Source: Candidatus Freyrarchaeum guaymasense
GTDB taxonomy: Archaea > Asgardarchaeota > Jordarchaeia > Jordarchaeales > Freyrarchaeaceae
Direction: 5' to 3'
DNA length: 58,601 nt
Assembly (NCBI GenBank): GCA_030587405.1
Contig: JAUQZD010000034.1
Coordinates: 1 to 58,601, forward strand
Shown: one piece after another, positions 1 to 8,293 of the stretch
Numbering within the stretch: the first letter of the stretch is position 1
How the letters are laid out: each line of letters starts with the position of its first letter
The notes under the pieces: generated by a model
Told to the model about the DNA's origin: nothing
What the model saw: only the letters and a program-made list of their open reading frames with translations
The model's database searches: none
Position numbers and translations under genes: made by a program

Positions 1-510
1 GTAAAGGTTCGGCTCGTCTCTTTTAACCTTATGAATTTCAACTAAGTAGTCTGAAAGGGCTCGTGCTCTTTCAATGTCTATTTGCTTCAGTTTTTTCTCC
101 TCAGAAATCCTGTCGAGGTCTATTTTGTAAAGTGTTCCCTCAGCGTATTCCATAAGAACGAAGAATTCCTCAACATCGCCAACTGATATTAAGCGTCCAT
201 CGCTTGTTACTCCTCCACAGTCGAAGGATTTCACATGTTTGGGAAGTTTATTATATGTTTTATGGGCAAGAAGTACTACCTGAGCGCGGTCAGGCATGTA
301 TTCGTGGCCATAAGGCCCAGGTGCAACAAAATTCATGACAAACTTTCTCAGGCGTCCTCCAATCTCTGCCTCTATAAGCTGAGGAGTCCCGTATCCAACC
401 TCCTTAATGTCCTCTCCCTCTCCACCAATCCGGCGTACATCCTTAACTCTAACTGCTTCTTTAAAAACGCCCTTTAGGTAACGTTCAAGCTCTTCCATCG
501 CCAAAGACAA
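1..510 (-). CDS. Aminoglycoside/choline-kinase-like phosphotransferase, N-terminal part (cut by window edge)
   Basis: An open frame of 170 codons runs leftward from a TTG at 510 to base 1 without a stop, so the C-terminus lies outside the window. The start is set by GGAGGTG six bases upstream; an ATG four codons later (498) is the alternative but is too far from that site. The visible part ends in DYLVEIHK, which resembles the helix before the catalytic loop of APH/choline-kinase-like enzymes. It also contains a VLMEYAEG-type hinge segment. Such enzymes move phosphate from ATP to small molecules or sugars; the substrate cannot be told. Family assignment is from sequence feel and only half the protein is seen, so confidence is moderate. 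It is divergent from mtnA. Confidence 0.6.
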   Translation of the reverse strand, partial: MSLAMEELERYLKGVFKEAVRVKDVRRIGGEGEDIKEVGYGTPQLIEAEIGGRLRKFVMNFVAPGPYGHEYMPDRAQVVLLAHKTYNKLPKHVKSFDCGGVTSDGRLISVGDVEEFFVLMEYAEGTLYKIDLDRISEEKKLKQIDIERARALSDYLVEIHKVKRDEPNLY

Positions 511-610
511 GAAAACCACCTCCCACAGAGAATTTACACGGCAACCATGCTTTAAGTCAAGAGGGACAGTTTAAGTTTTCGCTTCCTAAACTTCAAAAGA
601 AAGTAAAAGT

Positions 611-656
611 TAATAATTAAACTTAGGTGGTTTTTCGGTTCCTCGCTTGAGCAAGC
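611..656 (+). promoter_or_regulatory. Possible mtnA promoter and dyad
   Basis: An AT-rich stretch (TTAATAATTAA around 610-620) could serve as a TATA box. It is followed at 645-656 by GCTTG-AG-CAAGC, a five-base dyad with a two-base centre, just ahead of the mtnA ribosome binding site. It could be an operator or a small leader hairpin; only the sequence symmetry supports this. Confidence 0.3.
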
Positions 657-676
657 AGAGAAGGGGATGATTACAT

Positions 677-1738
677 ATGAAAGTTAGAGTGAATGGTTCA
701 TTGAAAGAGTACTATACTGTATGGATGGAGGGTGATGTAGTTTGCATGATAGACCAAGCAATGCTTCCCTTTGAATTTTCTGTTTATAGGGCAAGTACGC
801 CGGAACAGGTAGCTGACGCTATAAGAAATATGCGAGTGCGGGGGGCACCTGCTATAGGCGTCGCAGCTTGCTATGGATTAGCTCAAGCAGCAATCCAGAA
901 CGCTAATCTTCCGGCTGACGAACTCAAATCTCTTCTTAGAGAGAAAGCGTCTCTTTTCCTCTCGACAAGGCCGACGGCTGTAGACATGAAAAACATGGTT
1001 GAACGGGTGCTGAGAACGCTGAATAAGCGAAGCAACTCCCAGCAAATAGTTCAGGCAGTTCTTGAGGAAGCCCGTAGGATAGCTTGGGAGAACGCCGAGG
1101 CTTGCCGAAAAATAGGGGAGTTCGGAAGTCAACTAATAACGAAGAATGCCAGGCTTTTAGTTCACTGCAATCCCGGAGCTTTAGGAACAGTGGATTACGG
1201 AACTGCTCTCAGCATAGTGCGTTTCGCCCATGCTCAAGGGAAGAACGTGTATGTCTACGTTACCGAGACGCGACCTTGGTTGCAGGGTAGACTTACCAGC
1301 TGGGAACTAGATCAGGAAGGTATACCCTACTGCCTAATCGCGGACTCTGCGGCGGGATACTATATCTTCAAAAAAGAAGTGGATGCTGTTCTTGTCGGAG
1401 CAGACCGCATACTCCCTGACGGAACAGTCATAAATAAGATTGGGACATACATGCTTGCAGTGGCGGCATATGAAAACGACGTTCCATTTATAGTCGCAGC
1501 GCCTACGACTACGTTCGACGCGGCAATCACTTGCCCAAAAATTGAAGAGCGAGCTCCGAGGGAAGTTACGCATGTAAAAGGTTATGATGATAGAGCTAAA
1601 AGGCACGTCCATGTTAGAATTCATCCCGATGTACCAGCGAAGAACCCCGCATTCGACGTAACCCCGGCAAAATATGTTACAGCCATAGTAACAGAGAAGG
1701 GAATCTTGAAGCCAAACGAGTTAAAGCGCATCCTCTAA
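677..1738 (+). CDS. mtnA: S-methyl-5-thioribose-1-phosphate isomerase (MtnA family)
   Basis: The 353-residue product belongs to the MtnA/eIF2B-alpha-like isomerase family, which converts methylthioribose-1-phosphate to methylthioribulose-1-phosphate in methionine salvage. Visible marks are RGAPAIG (about 55-61), HCNPGALGTVDYGTAL with the expected catalytic Cys at 164, ETRPWLQG, and GADRI with the expected catalytic Asp at 243. Length is normal for the family. The ATG start is preceded by AAGGGGATG. Archaeal relatives of this fold include ribose-1,5-bisphosphate isomerase of the AMP pathway, so the exact substrate is not certain, but the Cys/Asp pair and ETRP motif favour MtnA. The next gene, dphB, follows after 34 bases in the same direction. 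Confidence 0.85.
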   Translation: MKVRVNGSLKEYYTVWMEGDVVCMIDQAMLPFEFSVYRASTPEQVADAIRNMRVRGAPAIGVAACYGLAQAAIQNANLPADELKSLLREKASLFLSTRPTAVDMKNMVERVLRTLNKRSNSQQIVQAVLEEARRIAWENAEACRKIGEFGSQLITKNARLLVHCNPGALGTVDYGTALSIVRFAHAQGKNVYVYVTETRPWLQGRLTSWELDQEGIPYCLIADSAAGYYIFKKEVDAVLVGADRILPDGTVINKIGTYMLAVAAYENDVPFIVAAPTTTFDAAITCPKIEERAPREVTHVKGYDDRAKRHVHVRIHPDVPAKNPAFDVTPAKYVTAIVTEKGILKPNELKRIL

Positions 1739-1772
1739 AGTCATTCTCTCTAAAACTTTTTGGGGGTTCTAA

Positions 1773-2570
1773 TTGGGAGAGCTTTTATTTGTCGGCTTAG
1801 GATTATGGGATGCTAGGGATATAACCCTTAAGGGTTTAGAAGCTGCTAGGTCTGCGGACGAGGTTTACATGGACGCTTACACAAGCTTAATGGGCGGCTT
1901 GAGAATCGAAGAGTTAGAAGATTTGATAGGTAAGAAAGTTCTTCCGTTAAGCAGGAAAGACGTTGAGGAGGAAGCGAGGAAGCTCGTACTTCGCGCTAAG
2001 AAGCGGCGCATCGCATTCTTAGTTCCTGGCGACCCTATGGTGGCTACAACGCATATTGCTCTTAGGTTAGAGGCTGAAAAAAACGGGGTAAAAACCCGCG
2101 TGATTCACGGTGTTTCAATATACTCTGCAGCTCCAAGCATATGTGGACTGGAAAGCTATAAGTTTGGAAGGTCGGTGACAATACCTTTCCCTGAGGGAAA
2201 CTACTTTCCAGAAACACCGTACTTGGTTATTAAAGAGAATTTTGAAAGAGGACTCCATACGTTAATTTTCCTTGATATTAAGAAAGAGAAGAAACGTTTC
2301 ATGACGATTAATGAAGGATTGAAGGTTCTCGCAAAGTTAGAAGCTAAAATATCACCGTCAGAACCCATTTTAGAAAGAATACTTATGGTTGGAATGGCAA
2401 GGGTAGGATCAGAGGATCCCGCTGTTAAAGCAGGATACTTTCAACACCTGTTAAGTTACGATTTTGGACCGCCCCCTCACATCCTGATCGCCACAGGGAA
2501 GCTTCACTTTAAGGAGGCAGAGGCACTCTACCACCTAGCTAATGCGCCAAGATCAGTTCTCTCGATCTAA
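1773..2570 (+). CDS. dphB: Diphthine synthase (diphthamide biosynthesis methyltransferase)
   Basis: This 265-residue SAM-dependent methyltransferase belongs to the DphB/Dph5 family, which methylates the modified histidine of elongation factor aEF2. The N-terminus LLFVGLGLWDARDITLKGLE, the YMDAYTSL segment and VPGDPMVATTH are typical of the family and of the related tetrapyrrole methylase fold. The length matches known archaeal enzymes of about 265 residues. The start is TTG at 1773, eight bases after a GGGGG run; no upstream ATG exists in frame close by. It is probably co-transcribed with mtnA. It ends 24 bases from the convergent ribL. Confidence 0.93.
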   Translation: MGELLFVGLGLWDARDITLKGLEAARSADEVYMDAYTSLMGGLRIEELEDLIGKKVLPLSRKDVEEEARKLVLRAKKRRIAFLVPGDPMVATTHIALRLEAEKNGVKTRVIHGVSIYSAAPSICGLESYKFGRSVTIPFPEGNYFPETPYLVIKENFERGLHTLIFLDIKKEKKRFMTINEGLKVLAKLEAKISPSEPILERILMVGMARVGSEDPAVKAGYFQHLLSYDFGPPPHILIATGKLHFKEAEALYHLANAPRSVLSI

Positions 2571-2594
2571 AAGCGGTTATATTAAGTCTAAGAG

Positions 2595-3050
2595 CTACGC
2601 TTGATCCAGTAATCCCCACTCTCTAGCCTTCTCTATTATTCTTTTGACAATGATGCTTGAACTATTTAATTCGCCATACTTTGGAAGACGATGAACTTCT
2701 GCATGAATCCCTCTTCTTCTCAGTTCTTCTAGGAATTTTTCCATATCCTTTCTCTGGTCATATCCTAATACGATTATATCCGGCTTTTTTTCTTCAACGA
2801 TCTTAAGCATGTCCTCTCCCTCGTACCCGAGGACTGCCTCATCGACAGGCTTTAACCCTTCTATTAATCTTTTCCTTTCTCCCTCATTGAAAATTGGGGA
2901 TCGGCCTCTTAGCCTGCGCACGGTTGAATCCCTAGAAATGACTACAGTGAGCTTAGCGTTTTCCCCTCCAAGCTTCTTTGCTTCCTCAAGGAACCTTAGG
3001 TGCCCCACGTGTAATATATCAAAAGTTCCGAAAACCATTACTTTCTTCAT
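2595..3050 (-). CDS. ribL: FAD synthase (archaeal RibL-type nucleotidyltransferase)
   Basis: The product is a small cytidylyltransferase-fold enzyme of about 151 residues that adenylates FMN to FAD. The signature GTFDILHVGH near the N-terminus supplies the HxGH nucleotide-binding motif, and ISRDSTV follows. It lies directly downstream of ribK, which makes FMN, so the two genes cover the last two steps of flavin cofactor synthesis. The ATG at 3050 is chosen over one four codons earlier because GGTGGGTG lies between them at the right spacing. Family members of this size in archaea are typically FAD synthases, although the related glycerol-3-phosphate cytidylyltransferase has the same fold. Confidence 0.88.
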   Translation of the reverse strand: MKKVMVFGTFDILHVGHLRFLEEAKKLGGENAKLTVVISRDSTVRRLRGRSPIFNEGERKRLIEGLKPVDEAVLGYEGEDMLKIVEEKKPDIIVLGYDQRKDMEKFLEELRRRGIHAEVHRLPKYGELNSSSIIVKRIIEKAREWGLLDQA

Positions 3051-3077
3051 AACACCCACCATTTTTTAGCTTTCCAT

Positions 3078-3755
3078 TTAGCTCTCAAGAACTACGTCAA
3101 CGGTTACCACGTCCCCGTCTTTTAGGGAAAGAGCTTCTCTTAGGTAAACGGGTGCGATCACCTCTATTACGTCTTCTCCATAATGAGTTCTATTAATAAG
3201 TAACACGCTTCCTTCGGTGCCTTCCACTATCGCTTTAAAGCACTTAACTCTGCCAAAGGTTCGCCCCCCTTCTTCAAATTCTTCTATTACTATGCCAGGG
3301 TAGGCCTTCAACATTCTCCGCGCCTGCATGTCCTGATATGTTCTTAACCTTAAGTTTAAAGTCCCAGGATACGGGGTGAAACCTAATTTTTCTTCGAACC
3401 TTTTCATGTACCCTTCAATAGAGACATAATATTTCCCTTCACCCATCCCGCTAAAGACTTCTCCGCTTATCCTGAGGTGGCGAGGCTTCTCTTCGAAAAC
3501 TTCTTTAAGTCCAAGATAAACTCTTAGAAGTTCATCCATCCCTTTACCATTCACTCTGATATATTGAGCTTTAGGAGTCATTTCCCTAGTAATTAAGCCT
3601 TCTCTTTCTAATTCCTGCAATCTCCTTGACGCTGTCTGCTGGCTGATACCTAAACGATTAGCGAGTTGAGTCGAAGACAACTTAACGGTTTCTCTGCATC
3701 CACCCATTTTAGCTATTTCAAACAAGGTGAACCACAATTCCTCATTCACGACCAC
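3078..3755 (-). CDS. ribK: CTP-dependent riboflavin kinase with N-terminal winged helix
   Basis: The 225-residue product has two parts. Residues 1-80 form a helix-turn-helix with LGISQQTASRRLQELEREGL, and residues 90-225 form the archaeal CTP-dependent riboflavin kinase domain with GEGKYYVSIEGY and PYPGTLNLRL motifs. This architecture is known in archaea, where the regulator domain is thought to link flavin status to transcription. The start is GTG at 3755 with a GGGGGTG site upstream. The gene is followed after 27 bases by ribL, giving an FMN-to-FAD operon. Whether the HTH part binds DNA is inferred only from the family. Confidence 0.9.
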   Translation of the reverse strand: MVVNEELWFTLFEIAKMGGCRETVKLSSTQLANRLGISQQTASRRLQELEREGLITREMTPKAQYIRVNGKGMDELLRVYLGLKEVFEEKPRHLRISGEVFSGMGEGKYYVSIEGYMKRFEEKLGFTPYPGTLNLRLRTYQDMQARRMLKAYPGIVIEEFEEGGRTFGRVKCFKAIVEGTEGSVLLINRTHYGEDVIEVIAPVYLREALSLKDGDVVTVDVVLES

Positions 3756-3781
3756 ACCCCCGCCGAGGAGAGAACACGCCT

Positions 3782-5338
3782 TTACCTGTTCAACCTAGCT
3801 GAAAAACCTATGAATACGGGCCCTCTAACATCAATTTTCTTGTTCTTTGAAGTTAAGTAAAACCTTATGTTATCCCTCACTAATAGGTTAATGTCAGCTG
3901 CACTTTTAACCATTTTAACTCTCATGGAAAGTTCCATTTTTTCTCCGTTTAAAATCTCTTTCTCCACTTTTCTGGCGAATAAAGCAGCTAGCCCGTCTAA
4001 GTATCTTAACTTCGCCCTTACACCTTTTGCTTTCTCTAGGGGTAACCCAAGTATGTTTCCGTTTTCAACGCATATTACATTTAACGCCGCTGGACCAAGG
4101 AGCTTGACCCCCTTCTCGGTCTCGAAGACGGAGACTGTAAGTTCACCCTTACTAGTGTTTCCTTTCCAAGCAGTAAACTCGCATGGTGCATCTGCATCCT
4201 TATTGGCTTCAGCAGTGTTAATCAACGCGTTCATTATTTCACGTCCTAACCCGGTTTCAGGATATTCCGCGTAGGAGAGGCTTTCAGCTATTTCCTCGTC
4301 AAGGTAAAATTCTCTCTTGTAAAAGTAGGGGTAAGTTAGCCTTCTTATGTCCGTTTCACCTGTTCTTATCATAACAAACCTTTCTAAACCGAATCCAGCG
4401 TTGAATACAGGGACGCCTATTCCATACTTTGCTAGACTCACAGGCGAGTAAAAGCCACAGTCACCAACTTCAATCCACTCCTTGGTTTCTGGATGCTGGA
4501 TGAAAACTTCAAACTCTGTACGTGGCGCATAATACTTTGATGTGGCATCCTTAATTCTAAATTCCGCTTTTGAAAAACCTATTTTCCTGAGGAATTCACG
4601 TACTACTTCTTTTCCGTCGTCTAACGTGATTTCATCGGTCATGATAACCAGCGAGGCCGTGAAGGAGCTGTAAAGGTGCACCGCATCAAGCCTCTGCTCC
4701 CGCCTAAACTTTTGTCCAACAGTGAATAACTGAACTGGAAGATCACGCCACCTATAAATTTCACTTAGTACGGGAAACCAGAGAGCAGTCATGTGTGATC
4801 TAAGAGTAAGCGATGATGGGATGGGTTTAAGCTCCTTGAACTCTTGGAAAACACCGTCGATTATTTTTGTGGCATCGCTTTCAGTTAGCTCTAATTCTTT
4901 AACCATGGCTTCAACCAGATCGTCAGCCTCGATTTCTCCTTTTTTGTACCTTCTAAAGAGCCTCTGCAGCTCCCTAAACCTGTTAAAGGACGGAGTCATC
5001 TCCTTGATTTGCCTGATCTTATCCTTGCTAAGGCCTATGTCAGGTCGAGGCAATCCTGCCAAATAGAAAACCCTGTCTAAAATTATGGGCGCTTCAGGCC
5101 CATATTCCTTATAAACCTCACTTTCATCGACAATCACCGGCAAGATCACTTCTTCAAAGCCCATTTCCACCAAAGTTCTTCTTACTTCTTCTATGAAATC
5201 CATTATTTCATTACTCTTGCCCAACGGCTTAAGTCTAAAGCACCGCCCTTCTATCCTGAGAAATCTGCGAGACTCCATCCAAGCGGACTCATAATCCTTC
5301 TTAGCCTTCTCCAGAAGTGCTTTAATGTTGAACCTCAT
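3782..5338 (-). CDS. sepS: O-phosphoserine--tRNA(Cys) ligase (SepRS)
   Basis: The 518-residue class II aminoacyl-tRNA synthetase charges tRNA-Cys with O-phosphoserine, which SepCysS then converts to Cys-tRNA. Class II motifs are visible: KPIPSSLTLRSHMTALWFPV, the motif-2-like GQKFRREQRLDAVH and motif 3 GFGLERFVMI. The N-terminal FNIKALLEKAKKDYESAW is characteristic of SepRS and the length is close to methanogen enzymes. The ATG has GGGTGG seven bases upstream. It overlaps the end of the translin gene by 17 bases, so the two are translationally coupled. SepRS occurs mainly in methanogens and some related uncultured archaea, which helps place this genome. Confidence 0.95.
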   Translation of the reverse strand: MRFNIKALLEKAKKDYESAWMESRRFLRIEGRCFRLKPLGKSNEIMDFIEEVRRTLVEMGFEEVILPVIVDESEVYKEYGPEAPIILDRVFYLAGLPRPDIGLSKDKIRQIKEMTPSFNRFRELQRLFRRYKKGEIEADDLVEAMVKELELTESDATKIIDGVFQEFKELKPIPSSLTLRSHMTALWFPVLSEIYRWRDLPVQLFTVGQKFRREQRLDAVHLYSSFTASLVIMTDEITLDDGKEVVREFLRKIGFSKAEFRIKDATSKYYAPRTEFEVFIQHPETKEWIEVGDCGFYSPVSLAKYGIGVPVFNAGFGLERFVMIRTGETDIRRLTYPYFYKREFYLDEEIAESLSYAEYPETGLGREIMNALINTAEANKDADAPCEFTAWKGNTSKGELTVSVFETEKGVKLLGPAALNVICVENGNILGLPLEKAKGVRAKLRYLDGLAALFARKVEKEILNGEKMELSMRVKMVKSAADINLLVRDNIRFYLTSKNKKIDVRGPVFIGFSARLNR

Positions 5339-5975
5339 TCTTTTTCCACCCTAACTGCTTCATGAACTCTTCAAGTTTTCTTGTCAACCTTTCTTCTTGT
5401 AACACAAGGAGAAATTCTGCCCTAGTTTTCTCTAAGAGGCTACGGGCAACATCGCACTTATGCTTAAAGCCTAAAGCAATAACCTCAGGGTGGTCGATGA
5501 GCATCATGCTCAGGTATATTTCCTCCATTAGGTTCACCGCCCGCTCTGCATCACCAAACCTTTTTTCTTTCATGCTTATTAGGACGCTGCGGCGTAACTC
5601 CCCTACGAAGTCACCTAACGCCATTAGGTAAGAAACATTCGGCACATTCAATTCCTTAGGGGAAGGCATCCTTTCACCTTTCATGAAGGAGTGTAAAAGG
5701 CAAGCTTCCGCATACTCTTGAAACGCTGTGGACGCAAAGCCCTTGAAAATGAAGTCTACGTATCTCTCCGCTACAGAAACCATTTCCTCTAAACACTTCT
5801 TCGCCTTCCTCAAGTTTTCCTCGGCGTCATCCATTTTTCCTCTCTGCATGGACCTAATAGCAAAACCCGAATACCTGACAACATCCCTTGAAAGCGATAA
5901 AACCCTCTCTCTAACTTTATCACGTTCATCGAGCTCCCTTATTATCTCAAGGACTATGTCTCTCATGTTAAACAT
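5322..5975 (-). CDS. Translin-family protein
   Basis: The 217-residue helical protein matches archaeal translin homologues: heptad-rich N-terminal helices (LRKAKKCLEEMVS), an SYLMALGDFVGELRR segment and the C-terminal GFKHKCDVARSLLEKTRAE, all typical of translin. Eukaryotic translin forms octameric shells that bind single-stranded nucleic acid, and with TRAX it cleaves RNA. The archaeal members' role is not settled. The gene is directly upstream of sepS with a 17-base overlap, suggesting a tie to tRNA or translation, which is inference. The start ATG at 5975 follows GGTGAT. Confidence 0.85.
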   Translation of the reverse strand: MFNMRDIVLEIIRELDERDKVRERVLSLSRDVVRYSGFAIRSMQRGKMDDAEENLRKAKKCLEEMVSVAERYVDFIFKGFASTAFQEYAEACLLHSFMKGERMPSPKELNVPNVSYLMALGDFVGELRRSVLISMKEKRFGDAERAVNLMEEIYLSMMLIDHPEVIALGFKHKCDVARSLLEKTRAEFLLVLQEERLTRKLEEFMKQLGWKKNEVQH

Positions 5976-6044
5976 AACATCACCTAGAAGGAAACGTTTT
6001 TACCCTTTTTCTTCTATCGATTGCATGGAAGCACACGTTTCTTA

Positions 6045-7016
6045 TTACGCCACTTTCACGGGTTTATCAAGTTTGCTTAAGAGCACAACCCTACTTGCAA
6101 TGGACGAGCCTATTACTTTATATCCTATCAATTCCCCTATTTTCTCTGCGAAGGGCATCAACTCCTTAACCGATAACATGTTACCACTATTCAACCCTCG
6201 CCTAGTGGACATTCCAACAGAAACATAACTTTTACACTCTACATAGGTCGGTTCGGCTAAGCTTATTAGCTTTGCGTACCCTTCCGGGTCCATGAAATTT
6301 AATCCTTTAACTAGGGTAAGCCGGACGACTGTGGGACAGCTGAATCCCCTCATAAGGCTGAGGCTCTCCTTGACACGCTCCCAAGCATCCTTCAGGAGAG
6401 GCCTGCAGACCCTTCTATAAGTTTCCTCATCTGGAGCGTAGAGTGTAAGGTACAATTGAGTAGGATTCCTAATCTCCGCTAACCTTTCGGGCATGGTGCC
6501 ATTGGTAACTAGAAACGTGGTCATGCCTTTCCTGTGGAATACTTCTATCAGCTCGCCTAACTTAGGGTATAGGGTTGGTTCCCCCGCCAAACTTATAGCG
6601 GCGTGCTTCGGCTCGAGCGCCTCCTCCCACCTTTCCCGGCTGACTAATGGATGATGTACTGGGTTAAAGCCGGTGAGGATCCTGCGTTGCGCCTCTATGC
6701 AGCCTTCAACTATCTCTTCAGGATCATCTACTTCTGCCCGCATTATCGCTAATTGGTCCCATTCAATACCAGCATCCCCTGGCTCTATGCGCCAACACGG
6801 AAGACACCTATTTGTACAGAAAACGGCACAAGGCGTCATCTGTAAGCATCTATGAGATTTGATGTTATACCACTCCTGCTTGTAACAGTGCCCTCTTCCA
6901 GTTAAACCCTTATAAAACCAATGGCAGCGCTTCACCGCAGAGTGCCTTCCAACTAGCTGATACTTTTGCTTCCTCAAAATAGTTGAAAGGTCCTTCGGAA
7001 TCAGGGTTTCCTGCAT
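6045..7016 (-). CDS. taw1: 4-demethylwyosine synthase (radical SAM, Taw1/TYW1)
   Basis: This 323-residue radical SAM enzyme builds the tricyclic wyosine core on N1-methylguanosine-37 of tRNA-Phe using pyruvate. It shows the CxxxCxxC cluster motif in FCTNRCLPCWR, preceded by the conserved HRCLQMTPC region, plus LAGEPTLYPKLGELI, which corresponds to the glycine-rich GEP motif of radical SAM proteins, and FLVTNGTMPERL. An additional N-terminal cysteine cluster (CHWFYKG, GHCYKQ) is normal in this family and binds a second iron-sulfur cluster. The start ATG at 7016 has GGTGGTTG upstream. Wyosine derivatives are restricted to archaea and eukaryotes. Confidence 0.93.
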   Translation of the reverse strand: MQETLIPKDLSTILRKQKYQLVGRHSAVKRCHWFYKGLTGRGHCYKQEWYNIKSHRCLQMTPCAVFCTNRCLPCWRIEPGDAGIEWDQLAIMRAEVDDPEEIVEGCIEAQRRILTGFNPVHHPLVSRERWEEALEPKHAAISLAGEPTLYPKLGELIEVFHRKGMTTFLVTNGTMPERLAEIRNPTQLYLTLYAPDEETYRRVCRPLLKDAWERVKESLSLMRGFSCPTVVRLTLVKGLNFMDPEGYAKLISLAEPTYVECKSYVSVGMSTRRGLNSGNMLSVKELMPFAEKIGELIGYKVIGSSIASRVVLLSKLDKPVKVA

Positions 7017-7065
7017 TTTTCAACCACCAATTTACGAGTGAAACATAAGTTAGAACTAAGCGACC

Positions 7066-8244
7066 CTAAATCACTTTTTCCTCTCTCAGCCTTTTAATCT
7101 CTTCCTCACTATAGCCTAGTTCTTTAAGGATCTCTTCCGTGTGTTCCCCTAGAAGAGGTGGATACCGCCTGATTACACTCCATTTCTCTGAAAATTTTAA
7201 TGGGAATCCAACCTGCTTAATTTTTCCCGCCTTTGGATGTTCAACTTCCATTAGCATCTCACGGTGCAAAACCTGAGGATCAGAGAAGACTTCTTCTATC
7301 TCGTTAACAGGTCCGCAGGGCACGTCTGCATCCCCGAAAATCTTCAACCATTCATCTCTCGTCTTACTTCTGATTATTTGACGGATGATCCCGGATAGCT
7401 CTTCTCGTTTCTCAGGTGAAAGGTACGGATAATTTTCAAGATCCAGCCTACCCACTGCCCTACAGAAGTTCCTCCAGAACGCCTCCTCCAGCATTCCCAA
7501 GGTGATGTACTTTCCATCACTCGTCTCGTAAACGCCATAGCTACCCAGGCCCCCCGCTAAAACATTCTCCCCTCGCCTTGTAGCGACGCCACCTATAAGG
7601 TACATGCCAGCGTAGATCGAAAGCCATGAAACTACTCCATCCAGCATCGAGACATCAACATATTGGCCTTTTCCAGTCTTCTCCCTCATAAGGAGGGCTG
7701 CCAGTATGCCTACGACCCCCATCATTCCCCCTCCACCTAAATCTGCTATGGGGACCCCTGGGATGATCGGAGGCTTACCCTTCTCTCCCGTTAAAGCGAG
7801 TATGCCGCCGATTCCTATGTAATTAATGTCGTGGCCGCTTTTTCTAGCATATGGCCCGTTTTGACCAAAGCCAGAAATAGAGCAGTATATTATACGTGGG
7901 TTCAACTTGCTAACAGTTTCATAATCTATCTTAAGCCTCTTTGCAACGCCGGGCCTAAACCCTTCAAGGACGACGTCGCTTTTCCTAATGAGCTTATAGA
8001 AGATTTCCCGTCCTTTCTCGCTCTTCAAGTTCAACGTGACACTTTTCTTGTTACGATTAACTGACATAAAGATTGCGCTTTCTCCATTAATGAAGGGCGG
8101 ATTCCAGCGAGTCCAGTCCCCGCTCCTTGGTTCCTCGATCTTTATCACCTCTGCCCCTAGGTCGCCGAGAAACATGGAGCAGAAGGGGCCGGGAAGTAGC
8201 CGCGTTAAATCCAAGACGATGATCCCTTCCAGTGGAGCAACCAT
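7066..8244 (-). CDS. CaiB/BaiF family (class III) CoA transferase, alpha-methylacyl-CoA racemase-like
   Basis: The 392-residue product opens with GIIVLDLTRLLPGPFCSMFLGDLGAEVIK, cited here only in part, which is the standard N-terminus of family III CoA transferases. The active-site region reads SGFGQNGPY followed by GHDINY, where the Asp is the expected catalytic residue; the GHDINY form is especially like alpha-methylacyl-CoA racemase, while formyl- and carnitine-CoA transferases differ there. It therefore either moves CoA between acids or epimerises a 2-methylacyl-CoA. There is no pathway neighbour to decide. The start ATG at 8244 has GAGGTGA six bases upstream. It stands downstream of purH with a 49-base gap. 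Confidence 0.85.
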   Translation of the reverse strand: MVAPLEGIIVLDLTRLLPGPFCSMFLGDLGAEVIKIEEPRSGDWTRWNPPFINGESAIFMSVNRNKKSVTLNLKSEKGREIFYKLIRKSDVVLEGFRPGVAKRLKIDYETVSKLNPRIIYCSISGFGQNGPYARKSGHDINYIGIGGILALTGEKGKPPIIPGVPIADLGGGGMMGVVGILAALLMREKTGKGQYVDVSMLDGVVSWLSIYAGMYLIGGVATRRGENVLAGGLGSYGVYETSDGKYITLGMLEEAFWRNFCRAVGRLDLENYPYLSPEKREELSGIIRQIIRSKTRDEWLKIFGDADVPCGPVNEIEEVFSDPQVLHREMLMEVEHPKAGKIKQVGFPLKFSEKWSVIRRYPPLLGEHTEEILKELGYSEEEIKRLREEKVI

Positions 8245-8293
8245 AAGGGTTCACCTCAATTTTTTCAAGTACTTGAAAAATAACGTAACCATT

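Noticed and set aside
235..477. 80-codon open frame on the plus strand at the left edge
   Set aside because: It is antisense to the truncated kinase-like gene, which has a good ribosome binding site and family-like sequence.
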